DNA of 64,000 nucleotides from NCBI RefSeq assembly GCF_002159185.1, contig NZ_NFHD01000008.1:1-64000 (forward strand), given 5' to 3'. Both the position numbers and the translations under genes were made by a program. This stretch comes from Gemmiger sp. An87 (GTDB lineage Bacteria > Bacillota > Clostridia > Oscillospirales > Ruminococcaceae). This document shows positions 6,951-15,430 of the stretch, in pieces. The number at the start of each line of letters is the position of its first letter. Within the stretch, counting starts at the first letter, position 1. The notes under the pieces are model-generated. The model had not been told where the DNA came from. It was given only the letters and a program-made list of their open reading frames with translations, and searched no databases.

Positions 6951-8279
6951 ATGGACCTGATGGAAAAACTCACCATTCTGGCGGACAGCGCCAAATACGA
7001 TGTGGCCTGCACCTCCAGCGGTGTGGACCGGGGCGGCGCGGCCGGGAGCATCGGCAGCGCGGTGGCCCCCGGCTGCTGCCACACCTTCTCGGCGGACGGC
7101 CGCTGCGTGAGCCTGTTAAAGGTGCTGCTCACCAACGTATGCGCCTACGACTGCGCCTACTGCGTGAACCGCCGCTCCAACGACCTGCCCCGGGCCGCCT
7201 TCACTCCCCGGGAGCTGGCGGAGCTGACCATCCAGTTCTACCGGCGCAACTACATCGAAGGACTGTTTCTGTCCAGCGCGGTGCTCATCAGCCCCGACCA
7301 CACCACCGAGCTGATGATCAAGGCCCTGGAGCTGCTGCGGAACGAATACCATTTCCGGGGCTACATCCACGCCAAGGCCATTCCCGGGGCGGACCCGGCG
7401 CTGATCCACCGGCTGGGCCTGCTGGCGGACCGGCTGAGCGTGAACATCGAGCTGCCCAGTGCCGCCAGTCTGGGCCGCCTGGCGCCGGACAAGAAAAAAG
7501 CCGCCATTCTGGCCCCCATGAGCCAGATCGCCCGCGCCCGGGACGAAAACCGGCAGGAGCTGACGGTCTACCGGTCCGCGCCGAAATTCGCCCCCGCCGG
7601 GCAGAGCACCCAGATGATCGTGGGCGCCACCCCGGAGACCGACCGGCAGATCTTAAAGCTCACCGAGGGCCTTTACCAGAAATACCAGCTGAAACGGGTG
7701 TTCTATTCGGCCTATATCCCCGTGGCGCAGGACAGCCGCCTGCCCGCTTTGAACACGCCCCCGCCCCTGCTGCGGGAGCACCGGCTCTATCAGGCGGACT
7801 GGCTGCTGCGCTTTTACGACTTTTCGGCGGACGAGATTCTGGATGACGCCAGCCCCAACTTCGACCCCTTCCTGGACCCCAAATGCAACTGGGCCATCCA
7901 GCATCTGGACCAGTTCCCGGTGGACGTGAACCGAGCGGACAAAACCATGCTGCTGCGGGTGCCGGGCATCGGGCCGAAAAGTGCCGGGCGCATCGTGCGG
8001 GCCCGCCGCCAGGGGGCGCTGGGCCTGGAGGAGCTGCGCCGGATGGGCGTGGTGCTCAAGCGGGCCCAGTATTTCATCTGCTGCAGGGGCTTTTCCGGCG
8101 CGGCGGGCTTCGGTCGCCGGAGCATCGCGGCGGCGCTGGTGGATTCCGGGGTGTTCGCCGCCGGTGCCCAGCAGCTGAGCCTGTTTGCCCCGGAGTTTGC
8201 CCCCATGCTCACTGCGGGCAGGCCGGGGCTGGAAGCGGCAAAGGAGGAGGCGGTTTCATGGATCGAGAAGCGGATGTAG
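6951..8279 (+). CDS. Putative DNA modification/repair radical SAM protein
   Basis: This 442-residue protein matches the rSAM family that is regularly linked to a uracil-DNA-glycosylase-related partner. The 4Fe-4S CX3CX2C motif is C64, C68, C71 (NVCAYDCAYC). It ends with a helix-hairpin-helix DNA-binding motif (LLRVPGIGPKSAGRIVRARR) near residues 325-345. It would bind S-adenosylmethionine and iron-sulfur and act on nucleic acid. The reaction is unknown. The ATG at 6951 has AAAGGAGG eight bases upstream. The stop overlaps the next gene by 22 bases, indicating coupled translation of the pair. Confidence 0.88.
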   Translation: MDLMEKLTILADSAKYDVACTSSGVDRGGAAGSIGSAVAPGCCHTFSADGRCVSLLKVLLTNVCAYDCAYCVNRRSNDLPRAAFTPRELAELTIQFYRRNYIEGLFLSSAVLISPDHTTELMIKALELLRNEYHFRGYIHAKAIPGADPALIHRLGLLADRLSVNIELPSAASLGRLAPDKKKAAILAPMSQIARARDENRQELTVYRSAPKFAPAGQSTQMIVGATPETDRQILKLTEGLYQKYQLKRVFYSAYIPVAQDSRLPALNTPPPLLREHRLYQADWLLRFYDFSADEILDDASPNFDPFLDPKCNWAIQHLDQFPVDVNRADKTMLLRVPGIGPKSAGRIVRARRQGALGLEELRRMGVVLKRAQYFICCRGFSGAAGFGRRSIAAALVDSGVFAAGAQQLSLFAPEFAPMLTAGRPGLEAAKEEAVSWIEKRM

Positions 8280-9016
8280 TCTACCGGTACGACGGCAGCT
8301 TTGAGGGCTTTCTCTGCTGCGTGTTCGAGAGCGTGTACGCCCACGAGATCCCCTTTGCCATCCTGCCCCATTCCAGCCCCATGGCCACCCTCTTCCCGGA
8401 AAAGCTCATCGAAACCGACCCGGCCAAGGCCCGCCGGGTGGACGCCAGCCTGCCCAAAAAGCTGGGCAAGGGGGCGCGCAGCTGCGTGGCCCACGCCTTT
8501 CTTTCTGGCAGCGAGGAGAAAGAGCTGCTGATTCTGCGGTTTCTGCGGCTGGGCTACCGGGTGGGCCCGGGCGTGATGTTCATGGCCGGCCACAAGGACG
8601 TGGCCCCGGTGCTGGCGCTGGAAAAAGCGGTGTGCGGCGAGGCCCACCTGCTCACCGGCTTTGTGCGCTTTCAGGACTACGGCGACTTTCTGGGCGGCAC
8701 CATCACCCCCAAGCATTATGTGCTGCCCCTTTTGCGGCTGCACTTCTGCCAGCGGCTGCCAAGCGAGGATTTCATCCTTTACGACGCCACCCACGGCGCG
8801 GCTCTTTTGTGGCAGAAGGGCAAAGCCAGCTACGCCCAGCTGGACGAAGCGCCCCCCTTCCCGGAAATTTCCCGGGAGGAAGCGGCGTATCAGGAGCTGT
8901 GGAAGCGGTTTTACAAGACCATCGCCATTGCTGCCCGGGAGAATCCGGCTTTGCGCCGGAGCCTTTGCCCCAAGCGGTACTGGGTGAACATGACCGAGCT
9001 GAAAGAGGAGCTGTGA
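8258..9016 (+). CDS. DUF4130-family DNA metabolism protein, partner of the radical SAM protein
   Basis: A 252-residue cytosolic protein of the DUF4130 family (probable DNA metabolism protein). The family almost always lies next to the preceding radical SAM protein and in some bacteria is fused to a uracil-DNA-glycosylase domain. No such domain is fused here. The start sits inside the end of the radical SAM gene, with AAAGGAGGAGG 8 bases upstream. Conserved-looking blocks are RFQDYGDFLGG and YYKT/WVNM-type motifs near the C-terminus. The biochemical role is not established. The strict pairing suggests a two-protein repair or modification step. Confidence 0.85.
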   Translation: MDREADVVYRYDGSFEGFLCCVFESVYAHEIPFAILPHSSPMATLFPEKLIETDPAKARRVDASLPKKLGKGARSCVAHAFLSGSEEKELLILRFLRLGYRVGPGVMFMAGHKDVAPVLALEKAVCGEAHLLTGFVRFQDYGDFLGGTITPKHYVLPLLRLHFCQRLPSEDFILYDATHGAALLWQKGKASYAQLDEAPPFPEISREEAAYQELWKRFYKTIAIAARENPALRRSLCPKRYWVNMTELKEEL

Positions 9017-9119
9017 GCATTTTCGCCCCGTCCTTAACAATTTATTGCTTTTTCCCACCTTCGCCAGTGGTATAATAGGGTATATCTTACGGATTTCCAA
9101 TGCAAAGGAGCGATGCCCC

Positions 9120-9779
9120 ATGTATGCCATCGTGAACGGCTTAAAGCTTTTTTATCATAAGGAGGGCAGCGGCCGCCCGGTGATTCTGCTGCACGGCAAC
9201 GGCGAGGACCACACCATCTTCGACGTGGCCATCAAGGATCTGGCCCGGTCCTACACCGTCTACGCGCTGGACAGCCGCTCCCACGGCAAGAGCGACCCGG
9301 TGCCCACCCTCACCTACCGGGAAATGGCCGAGGATGTGGCCGCCTTCATCCGGCAGCAGGGGCTGGAAAAGCCCGCGCTGGTGGGCTTTTCGGACGGCGG
9401 CGTGGTGGCGCTGCTGGTGGCGCTGCGCTGGCCCGACCTGCCCGGCAGGCTGGTGGTGGCCGGGGCCAACATGACCCCCGCGGGCATCAAGCAGCCCTGG
9501 CGCACCCTGATGCGGGTGCAGAACCGCATCTCCCCGGACCCCAAGCTGGACCTGATGCTCACCCAGCCCCATCTGGCGGGCTGGCAGCTCACCGGCATCA
9601 CCGCCCCCACCCTGGTGCTGGCGGGTGAAAAGGACCTGATCGACGAGACCCAGACCCGGCGCATCGCCCGGTCCATTCCGGGGGCAAAGCTGCTGATTCT
9701 TCCCGGCGAGACCCACGGCAGCTATGTGGTCCACAGCGACAAGCTCTACCCCGCCATGGCAAACTTTCTGCGGGGCTGA
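9120..9779 (+). CDS. Alpha/beta hydrolase
   Basis: A 219-residue alpha/beta-hydrolase fold enzyme. The oxyanion-hole motif HGNGED is near residue 26, the nucleophile serine is in GFSDGG (about 93-98), the acid is in GEKDLID and the catalytic histidine is in ETHGSYV. The cap region is very short, as in small esterases or peroxidase-like hydrolases. AAAGGAG precedes the ATG and a TATAAT (9071-9076) lies 44 bases upstream, so it probably has its own promoter. The substrate is not predictable. Confidence 0.88.
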   Translation: MYAIVNGLKLFYHKEGSGRPVILLHGNGEDHTIFDVAIKDLARSYTVYALDSRSHGKSDPVPTLTYREMAEDVAAFIRQQGLEKPALVGFSDGGVVALLVALRWPDLPGRLVVAGANMTPAGIKQPWRTLMRVQNRISPDPKLDLMLTQPHLAGWQLTGITAPTLVLAGEKDLIDETQTRRIARSIPGAKLLILPGETHGSYVVHSDKLYPAMANFLRG

Positions 9780-9852
9780 CCTGCAAACAATCCCGGCGCG
9801 TTCCCCTTGCAAAAGAGGAGCGCGCTTTTTTGCGGAAAATTTTCAAAAAATG

Positions 9853-9878
9853 TGAACCGCCGCCCGCCTTGCGACGAT
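9853..9878 (+). promoter_or_regulatory. Candidate ECF-type promoter of the sigma factor operon
   Basis: TGAACC (9853-9858) with a 16-base spacer to CGATTA (9875-9880) resembles the TGAAAC-N16-CGTA pattern of Bacillus-type ECF promoters, about 70 bases upstream of the sigma gene. Autoregulation is usual for such operons. The assignment rests on pattern only. Confidence 0.4.
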
Positions 9879-9948
9879 TACAGGATGCAGGGGGGATGAA
9901 CATAGCCCCCGGCGCCATGGCATTTTTTCAAAGAGAGGAGAGGACGCG

Positions 9949-10476
9949 ATGCACGCGGAGGAGGTAGCCCGCCTGGTGGACCGCTTCGGGCCGGAAATCT
10001 ACCGCTACTGCCACCGGCTCACCGGCCGGACCCAGCAGGCGGAGGATCTGTATCAGCAGACCTTTTTGAAATGCCTGGAGCTGACCCTCACCCTGGATGA
10101 GCGCAGCAATCCTCGGGCGCTGCTGTTCAGCCTGGCAGGCGGCATCTTCAAAAACGAACAGCGCAAGGCCGGGCGGCGGCTGGCCATTGCTAGGCCGATA
10201 GAGCTGGACGGCGACAACGCCCCCGAGCCGCCCGCGCCGGACGACCCGGCCCAGGCCACACAAAACCGGGCCCAGAGCGCGGCCCTGCTGGCGGCGGTGG
10301 ACCGGCTGCCCCTGAAGCTGCGAATCCCCATCACGCTGGCCTACGGCTTCGACTGGAATCTGGAGGAGATCGCCCGCATGGAAAAGGCCCCGGTGGGCAC
10401 CATCAAAAGCCGGCTGCACAAGGCCCGGCAACTGCTGAAAAAGGAAATGGAGGCCCAAGGCTATGGAACACTTTGA
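9949..10476 (+). CDS. ECF-type RNA polymerase sigma factor
   Basis: This 175-residue protein contains sigma-70 region 2 (about 8-75, with YRYCHRLTGRTQQAEDLYQQTF) and region 4 (about 110-165, ending EEIARMEKAPVGTIKSRLHKARQLL). It lacks regions 1 and 3, so it is an extracytoplasmic-function sigma factor. GAGAGGAGAGG precedes the ATG. The downstream gene overlaps it by 14 bases and encodes a membrane protein in the usual anti-sigma position, and a third membrane gene follows without a gap. The inducing signal is unknown, but the operon points to envelope stress. Confidence 0.92.
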   Translation: MHAEEVARLVDRFGPEIYRYCHRLTGRTQQAEDLYQQTFLKCLELTLTLDERSNPRALLFSLAGGIFKNEQRKAGRRLAIARPIELDGDNAPEPPAPDDPAQATQNRAQSAALLAAVDRLPLKLRIPITLAYGFDWNLEEIARMEKAPVGTIKSRLHKARQLLKKEMEAQGYGTL

Positions 10477-10837
10477 TCTGGACAAGGCCCTGCAGGCCGA
10501 ACTGCATACTCCCGCCCCCGGCCCCGCGCCGGAGCTGGACGCGGCCCTGAAGGCCAAGCTGTGGCGGCGGCAGGAGCAGCTGGACGCCCAGCCCGACACC
10601 CGGGCGGTGTCGTTCTGGTGGCTGCCCATGGTGGCCAACTTCATCGTGTGCGGGGTGCCCGCGGTGATTTTTGCGCTGCCCATCATGCCGCTGTGGGCCC
10701 ATCTGGCCTCCTTCGCCCTTGCCTGGCTGGCGGTGGGCGGTGTGGCGCTCACCTTCATCAGCCTGCGCATGGCGGATCTGCGCGCCGCCACCACCATCTA
10801 TCTGCCCAAACGAACCCGCAAAAAGGAGGGGTTTTAA
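10463..10837 (+). CDS. Putative anti-sigma factor (membrane protein)
   Basis: A 124-residue protein with a ~50-residue N-terminal cytoplasmic segment containing a short helix LDAALKAKLWRRQEQLDAQ, two membrane helices (about 52-75 and 80-101) and a basic C-terminus. It overlaps the sigma-factor gene by 14 bases. Position, topology and translational coupling are typical of anti-sigma factors. No zinc-binding ZAS motif (HxxxCxxC) is present, so the functional assignment is by context. Confidence 0.7.
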   Translation: MEHFDLDKALQAELHTPAPGPAPELDAALKAKLWRRQEQLDAQPDTRAVSFWWLPMVANFIVCGVPAVIFALPIMPLWAHLASFALAWLAVGGVALTFISLRMADLRAATTIYLPKRTRKKEGF

Positions 10838-11650
10838 ATGACCGCAACCGCTCTTCCCATTGTATTTTTTCTGATGATTTTCCTCTGCATGGCATCCAGC
10901 CTTGCCTTTCTGGTGCTGATGGCCATCTGGCTGTATCGGGACGCAAAGCTCCACGGCCAGGACCCGGTGCTCTGGGTGCTGATCTGCATTTTTGCCAGCC
11001 CCATTCTGGCGCTCATCCTCTATCTGGCCTTTGGCCGCAAGAAAACTCTGCTGCCCTGCCAAAGCTGCCAAGCGCCCATTCCCCACACCGCCCAATACTG
11101 CGAGCACTGCGGCGCGGCCAATGAACAATATGGTCAGCCACTGCCCCACCGCAAGATGAACGGCTTTTTGAAGGGCGCCATCGCCACCGGAGCAGTATCA
11201 CTGCTGAGTGTGGTGTTCATGTTTGTGGCCCTCTTTGCCTTCGCCATGAATGCCGGCGGCGGTTCCCAGGTGACGGGTTCCACCTCGGTGCCCATCCACG
11301 GCGCTTCCGTCACGGTAAACAGCGGATGGGCGCTGGTCAGCATCGAAAACCACGACAATGGCGTGTGGAATTTCACGCTGAACAAATCCAGCAACGGCTA
11401 TCACCTGGACTCCGCCTTCACGCTGGATGACCCGGACGCCCGCACCCTGATGGCCAGCACGGAATGTACCGGCGGCCCGCTGCTGCTGAACATCAGCCAG
11501 GACGGCCAGCTGGTGGAGAGCATCGACCTTTCCCGGGCCGAGAGCCAGCCGGTGGCCATCCCGCTGGACGGCTGCACCGCCGGAACGGTCAGCCTCCAGC
11601 TGGTGAACGAGGGCGCCACCGATATCTCCGGCAGCATCTGGGTGGAATAA
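10838..11650 (+). CDS. Zinc-ribbon membrane protein of the ECF operon
   Basis: This 270-residue protein has two N-terminal membrane helices (about 5-32 and 44-65), resembling the cardiolipin-synthase-type PLDc_N segment. A zinc ribbon follows, with C74, C77, C88 and C91 (LPCQSCQ...YCEHCG), then a third helix (about 113-137) and a ~130-residue extracytoplasmic beta-rich domain without recognised motifs. Its ATG follows the previous stop codon directly, with AAAAGGAGG upstream. It may sense or respond to envelope conditions under the ECF sigma factor. Function unknown. Confidence 0.75.
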   Translation: MTATALPIVFFLMIFLCMASSLAFLVLMAIWLYRDAKLHGQDPVLWVLICIFASPILALILYLAFGRKKTLLPCQSCQAPIPHTAQYCEHCGAANEQYGQPLPHRKMNGFLKGAIATGAVSLLSVVFMFVALFAFAMNAGGGSQVTGSTSVPIHGASVTVNSGWALVSIENHDNGVWNFTLNKSSNGYHLDSAFTLDDPDARTLMASTECTGGPLLLNISQDGQLVESIDLSRAESQPVAIPLDGCTAGTVSLQLVNEGATDISGSIWVE

Positions 11651-11662
11651 ACGAATACGCAA

Positions 11663-11702
11663 AAAGCCTGAGCGGCTCGGCTGAACCGCTCAGGCTTTTA
11701 CT
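11663..11702. terminator. Bidirectional terminator between convergent genes
   Basis: A perfect 13-bp stem aaagcctgagcgg (11663-11675) / ccgctcaggcttt (11686-11698), with T on both outer sides, serves the ECF operon (plus) and the fetAB genes (minus). Confidence 0.85.
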
Positions 11703-11717
11703 ATTTGTATAAATTTG

Positions 11718-12494
11718 TCACAATATTTGGTTTTTCGGGTCATACAGGGTGCGCAGGCCCAGAAACAGCGAGCCGAAGCTGGCCGCGGTGACCACGGTGC
11801 AGATGGCGATTATCACCGCGATCTGGTACAGAATGGCCGTGGTGGGCATGGTGCCGGACAGAATCTGGCCGGTCATCATGCCGGGCAGCGACACGATGCC
11901 CATGCCCACCATGGAGTTGAGGGTGGGCAGCAGGGCGGTTTCCAGCGCCTGCTTTGCCAGCGGCTGCAAAATCGCCTTGGGCGACGCGCCGAAGCCCAGC
12001 AGCGCCTCCACCCGGGCCTTCTGGCCCTGCAGGCTCTCCCGGAAGGTCTTGATGCCCAGCGAGATGCCGGTCATGGTGTTGCCGATGAGCATGCCCGCCA
12101 AGGGGATGGTGTACTGGGGATTGAAAATGTTCTCGCCCACCACCGCACAGACGAAATAAGCCAGCACAAACACGCCGCTCAGGGCGATGGAGGCCGCGAT
12201 GATGGCCTGGAACCGCCGGTTCAGTCCCGGGTTGCCGCTGAGCACCCGGTGCACCGCGAAGCCGATCATCACCGCCAGATACACCACCACAAACACCGGA
12301 TTCGGGTTCTGGAAGATGTAAGACAGCACAAGACCCGCGATCACCAGCTGCACCGTCATCTTCACGCTGGCCACCACCAGCAGGCGGGTTTTCTCCACCC
12401 CGCTCTTTTTCATGATGGCGATTACGATAATCAGCAATAAGTAGATCAGAGAAAACTGCCAGAGCTGCAGTTGTACCACGCCGCCGCTGTTCAT
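11718..12494 (-). CDS. fetB: FetB-type ABC exporter permease (UPF0014/YbbM)
   Basis: A 258-residue integral membrane protein with about seven hydrophobic segments. It matches the FetB/UPF0014 family (NTMTGISLGIKTFRE, LLGFGASPKAILQP, VSLPGMMTGQILSG). In E. coli, FetAB exports iron and confers peroxide resistance, and related proteins move other metals. The ATG at 12494 overlaps the FetA stop codon (ATGA), with GGAGGCGAGGG upstream, so the two are translationally coupled. Confidence 0.9.
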   Translation of the reverse strand: MNSGGVVQLQLWQFSLIYLLLIIVIAIMKKSGVEKTRLLVVASVKMTVQLVIAGLVLSYIFQNPNPVFVVVYLAVMIGFAVHRVLSGNPGLNRRFQAIIAASIALSGVFVLAYFVCAVVGENIFNPQYTIPLAGMLIGNTMTGISLGIKTFRESLQGQKARVEALLGFGASPKAILQPLAKQALETALLPTLNSMVGMGIVSLPGMMTGQILSGTMPTTAILYQIAVIIAICTVVTAASFGSLFLGLRTLYDPKNQIL

Positions 12495-13117
12495 GCCCTC
12501 GCCTCCAATCGAATCTCCTCGTCGGCAAACTCGTCCACCAGCGAGCGGCTGTGGCACACGCACACCACCGTGGTGCCCCGCTGGCGGCAGGCCGCCTTCA
12601 GATTGCCCAGAAATTCCCGGGCGGTCACCTCATCCAGCGCCGCGGTGGGCTCGTCCAGCAGCAGAACCTTCGGCCGGGCGGACAGATAAATGGACAAAAA
12701 CACCCGCTGGCGCTCGCCGCCGGAAAGATTGGCGCAGCTGTCCTCCGGCGAGAGGGGCATACGGCAGATTTCCAGCGCGTTCACCATCTCGGCCCGGCTT
12801 ACGCACGCCTCGCCCCGCGCGCCATAGAAAAAGGCGAACTGGTCGGCCACATTGCCCTCGCACAGGTACACCTGCTGAGGGGCCAGCAGCACCTCTTTGC
12901 GGTAGTCCAGCACCGGCAGCCCGCCCAGGGGACTGCCCTTGTATTCGATGCGCCCGGCCGTGGGCAGAACGGTGGCGTTCAGCAGCCGCAGCAGCGTGCT
13001 TTTGCCGCAGCCGCTGGGGCCGGTGATAAAGGTCATGGAATTTTCCCGAATCCTGATCTCCGGGTAGCGCACCAGGTCCCGGAATTCGGTCCCGGCGCTC
13101 ACATGCAGCAGGCACAT
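12491..13117 (-). CDS. fetA: FetA-type ABC exporter ATP-binding protein
   Basis: A 208-residue ABC ATPase partnering FetB. Walker A is GPSGCGKST (residues 33-41), the Q-loop lies near APQQVYL, the signature is LSGGERQR and Walker B is VLLLDEPTAALDE. The start is chosen at ATG 13117 because AAGGAGG lies 11 bases upstream. An upstream extension in this frame would run into the kinase gene. The gene begins 65 bases after the histidine kinase stop and has its own promoter there. Confidence 0.9.
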   Translation of the reverse strand: MCLLHVSAGTEFRDLVRYPEIRIRENSMTFITGPSGCGKSTLLRLLNATVLPTAGRIEYKGSPLGGLPVLDYRKEVLLAPQQVYLCEGNVADQFAFFYGARGEACVSRAEMVNALEICRMPLSPEDSCANLSGGERQRVFLSIYLSARPKVLLLDEPTAALDEVTAREFLGNLKAACRQRGTTVVCVCHSRSLVDEFADEEIRLEARA

Positions 13118-13149
13118 GGCGGCCTTGCCTCCTTTTTGCGCATAAAATT

Positions 13150-13210
13150 GCGCCGGGCAGCTTAGCCCGGCGCTGTTGCCGATTATACTCCACCCGGCCC
13201 GTTTTCGCAA
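13150..13210 (-). promoter_or_regulatory. Internal promoter and leader hairpin of fetAB
   Basis: On the minus strand, TTGCGA (13205-13210), a 17-base spacer and TATAAT (13182-13187) overlap the kinase stop codon. The transcript would begin almost directly with a perfect 9-bp hairpin (gcgccgggc 13150-13158 / gcccggcgc 13165-13173) followed by AATTTTATG. The hairpin may stabilise the leader or act as a weak terminator for read-through from the kinase gene. Confidence 0.6.
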
Positions 13211-14505
13211 GAGGGGGCCAGCGGAATGCAGACGGTAAGGGCGAACCGGCCCTCCTCCGCCTTCGCTTCCAGCGTGCCGCCGCAGCGGCGGGCAATCTCC
13301 TCCATGCCCGCCAGCCCGAAGCCGTGGGCGCTCTTGTCCGCCTTGGTGGTGGCAAAACGGCCGTTCTTCTCCCGCACGGGCAGGCCGGGGGCGCTGTTCT
13401 CCACCTGCAGCATCAAAAGGCCCTTGTCCGCCCGGGCCCGCACGCTCACCCAGCCCTCCGGCGTCCGGCGGGCGGCCTCCAGGGCATTGTCCAGCGCGTT
13501 GCCCAGCAGGGCGCACAGGTCGGTGGGGGCCAGCGGCAGCTCTTTGGGCAGGCTCACCCCGAACCGGGCGGTTACCCCCGCCTGCTCCATGGCCTGGGCC
13601 TTGACCGAAAGCACCACGTCCGCCGTCTCGTTCTCGCACAGCCGCCTTCGGCCGTGCAGGGCCTCCGAATCCAGCAGCTGCTTCAGATAATCGTCGGCGG
13701 CTTTTGTCTGCCCCCGGGCCAGCAGGCCCTGCAAGGCGGTCAGGTGGTTGCGCAGGTCGTGGCGCAGGCGGCGCACCTGATCCTCCTGCCCCTGCAGGCC
13801 CTGGTAATACACCTCCCGCAGCGCCGCCAGCCGCCCGGCCTGCTCCAGCGCCTCGTGCTCGGCCAGCAACGTGTAGGAGGCCAGCAGCACCACCGAGGTG
13901 AGCAGCACCACCGGCAGCACCGCCAGACCCATGGACATGGACACCGCATAGGGCTCGGGCTGGTTGCGGTAGGGTGTGGCCAGCAGCACCACCGCCGCCA
14001 GCGAGCAGACGGGCAGCGCCGCCAGGCCCAGTGCCAGCTTCCACAGCCGCCGGGGCAGCTGCACCGGCCGGGCGGGCAGGCGGCGGCGCAGAATCAGCCA
14101 GATGGCCCCCAGCACCAGCGTGCGCACCAGTCGGGTGAAGATGTACTGTTCCAGACCGGGCTTGCCCAGCCAGTCACCCAGATAACTGTCGCTCAGTGCA
14201 CAGAGGGACATGAGCAAACTGAACATCACCAAACAGACCGCCAGCCGCCCGACCCAGTCCCCCCGGGTGCAGGCGAAAAACACCGCCAGAAACACCGGCA
14301 GCGTGTAAAACAGGTTGGGGTCGCCCACCCAGATCACCATGCCGCTGGACCCGGCAAAGCATAAAATCAGCGCCGCCTTCCACAGCGTTCCCGGCCGCAG
14401 CTGCAAAAAGGGGGCGCAGAGCTTTTCCATCAGCAGCCCGTTGCAGAAGGCCAGCAGTATCCACAGCGGGTAAAACACCGCTCTGATTCCCTCGTACATG
14501 GTCAT
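13183..14505 (-). CDS. AgrC/LytS-like sensor histidine kinase
   Basis: This 440-residue kinase has about six N-terminal membrane helices (residues 10-215) and a short coiled region. Its dimerisation motif RRLRHDLRNHL has the phosphorylatable H249, and a GHKL ATPase domain (about 330-430, GNALDNALEA, HGFGLAGM) follows. This layout is typical of kinases that pair with LytTR regulators and often sense peptides. The start ATGA overlaps the regulator stop codon, so the pair is coupled. Confidence 0.9.
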   Translation of the reverse strand: MTMYEGIRAVFYPLWILLAFCNGLLMEKLCAPFLQLRPGTLWKAALILCFAGSSGMVIWVGDPNLFYTLPVFLAVFFACTRGDWVGRLAVCLVMFSLLMSLCALSDSYLGDWLGKPGLEQYIFTRLVRTLVLGAIWLILRRRLPARPVQLPRRLWKLALGLAALPVCSLAAVVLLATPYRNQPEPYAVSMSMGLAVLPVVLLTSVVLLASYTLLAEHEALEQAGRLAALREVYYQGLQGQEDQVRRLRHDLRNHLTALQGLLARGQTKAADDYLKQLLDSEALHGRRRLCENETADVVLSVKAQAMEQAGVTARFGVSLPKELPLAPTDLCALLGNALDNALEAARRTPEGWVSVRARADKGLLMLQVENSAPGLPVREKNGRFATTKADKSAHGFGLAGMEEIARRCGGTLEAKAEEGRFALTVCIPLAPSCENGPGGV

Positions 14506-15212
14506 TCCTCCAGCACCGCCCGGGTCAGGGCCAGCAGCGCCTGCTCCCGGCAGGAGCGGCTCACCGGCAGCGCCTGACCGCCCACCATCACCTGTGCGCC
14601 CTCAATGCGCTCCACCGCCGCCGCACGCACCAGATACCGCTGGTGCACCCGCACGAACTCGCCGCCCAGCTCGGCGGCCACCTCATCCAGCTTGCCGTAA
14701 AAGGTGTATTCCCGCCGGGCGGTCACGCAGGTCACCCGCCGCCGGTCCGACACAAAATATAAGATCTGTTCCAGCGGGATGCGGTATCGCACGTCGCCGC
14801 TGCGGCACACATAGGCCCGCTCCAGCGCCCGGCACAGCGCCGCCCGCGCCCGGGTGAGCACCGGCTCCAGCTGGTCCTCCCGGGGCGGCTTGAGCAGATA
14901 GCCCAGCGCCCCCACCGAATAGCCCTCGAACACGCCCTCCGCGTGGCCGGTCATGAACACCAGCTGCACCTCGTCGTCCGCCGCCCGCAGCCGCCGGGCG
15001 GTCTCCATGCCGGAAAGCTCGCCCATCTCCAGGTCCAGAAACACCAGATCCAGCTCCCCGGCGTGGCTGTCCAGCCAGCGCAGCAGCCCCTCGCCGCCGG
15101 AAAATTCAAAGAATGCGGCCTCCTCGCCCTGGCGCTCCAGCACCCGCTCCAGCGCGCAGCGCAGTGCAAAGCGGGCCTCCTGCACATCGTCACAGATGCC
15201 GATCCGCAGCAT
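14502..15212 (-). CDS. LytTR-family response regulator
   Basis: A 236-residue regulator with a CheY-like receiver (D8, D9 acidic pocket, phosphoacceptor D60 in VFLDLEM, K near 109) and a C-terminal LytTR DNA-binding domain (about 130-232, VHQRYLV). It is the cognate partner of the following kinase. It is divergent from a BceAB-like ABC exporter, which is its most likely target, and is followed by fetAB on the same strand. I found no clear LytTR direct-repeat site in the 218-base divergent region. Confidence 0.92.
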   Translation of the reverse strand: MLRIGICDDVQEARFALRCALERVLERQGEEAAFFEFSGGEGLLRWLDSHAGELDLVFLDLEMGELSGMETARRLRAADDEVQLVFMTGHAEGVFEGYSVGALGYLLKPPREDQLEPVLTRARAALCRALERAYVCRSGDVRYRIPLEQILYFVSDRRRVTCVTARREYTFYGKLDEVAAELGGEFVRVHQRYLVRAAAVERIEGAQVMVGGQALPVSRSCREQALLALTRAVLEE

Positions 15213-15430
15213 CCCGATCCCCCCTTTTCGGCTTTGCTCCCATCATACCACACCGCCGCTTTTGTGCAAAACCAAACTTGACCAAAAAAACGCCGTTTGT
15301 TCCATCGCTGCACCGCCGCGTGCCAAAAATGACCGCGGCGCCGCCATTCGTTACGCCCCCGGTTGCGGCGGCGGGCCGGGGCGGGGTATGGTGAAGGCAG
15401 AAACCAAGCCAAACGGAAAGGATGAGCGCA

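Noticed and set aside
13117-14044. Possible 517-residue fusion of kinase and FetA in one frame
   Set aside because: The upstream part is an out-of-frame reading of the kinase; FetA has its own ATG, ribosome site and promoter.
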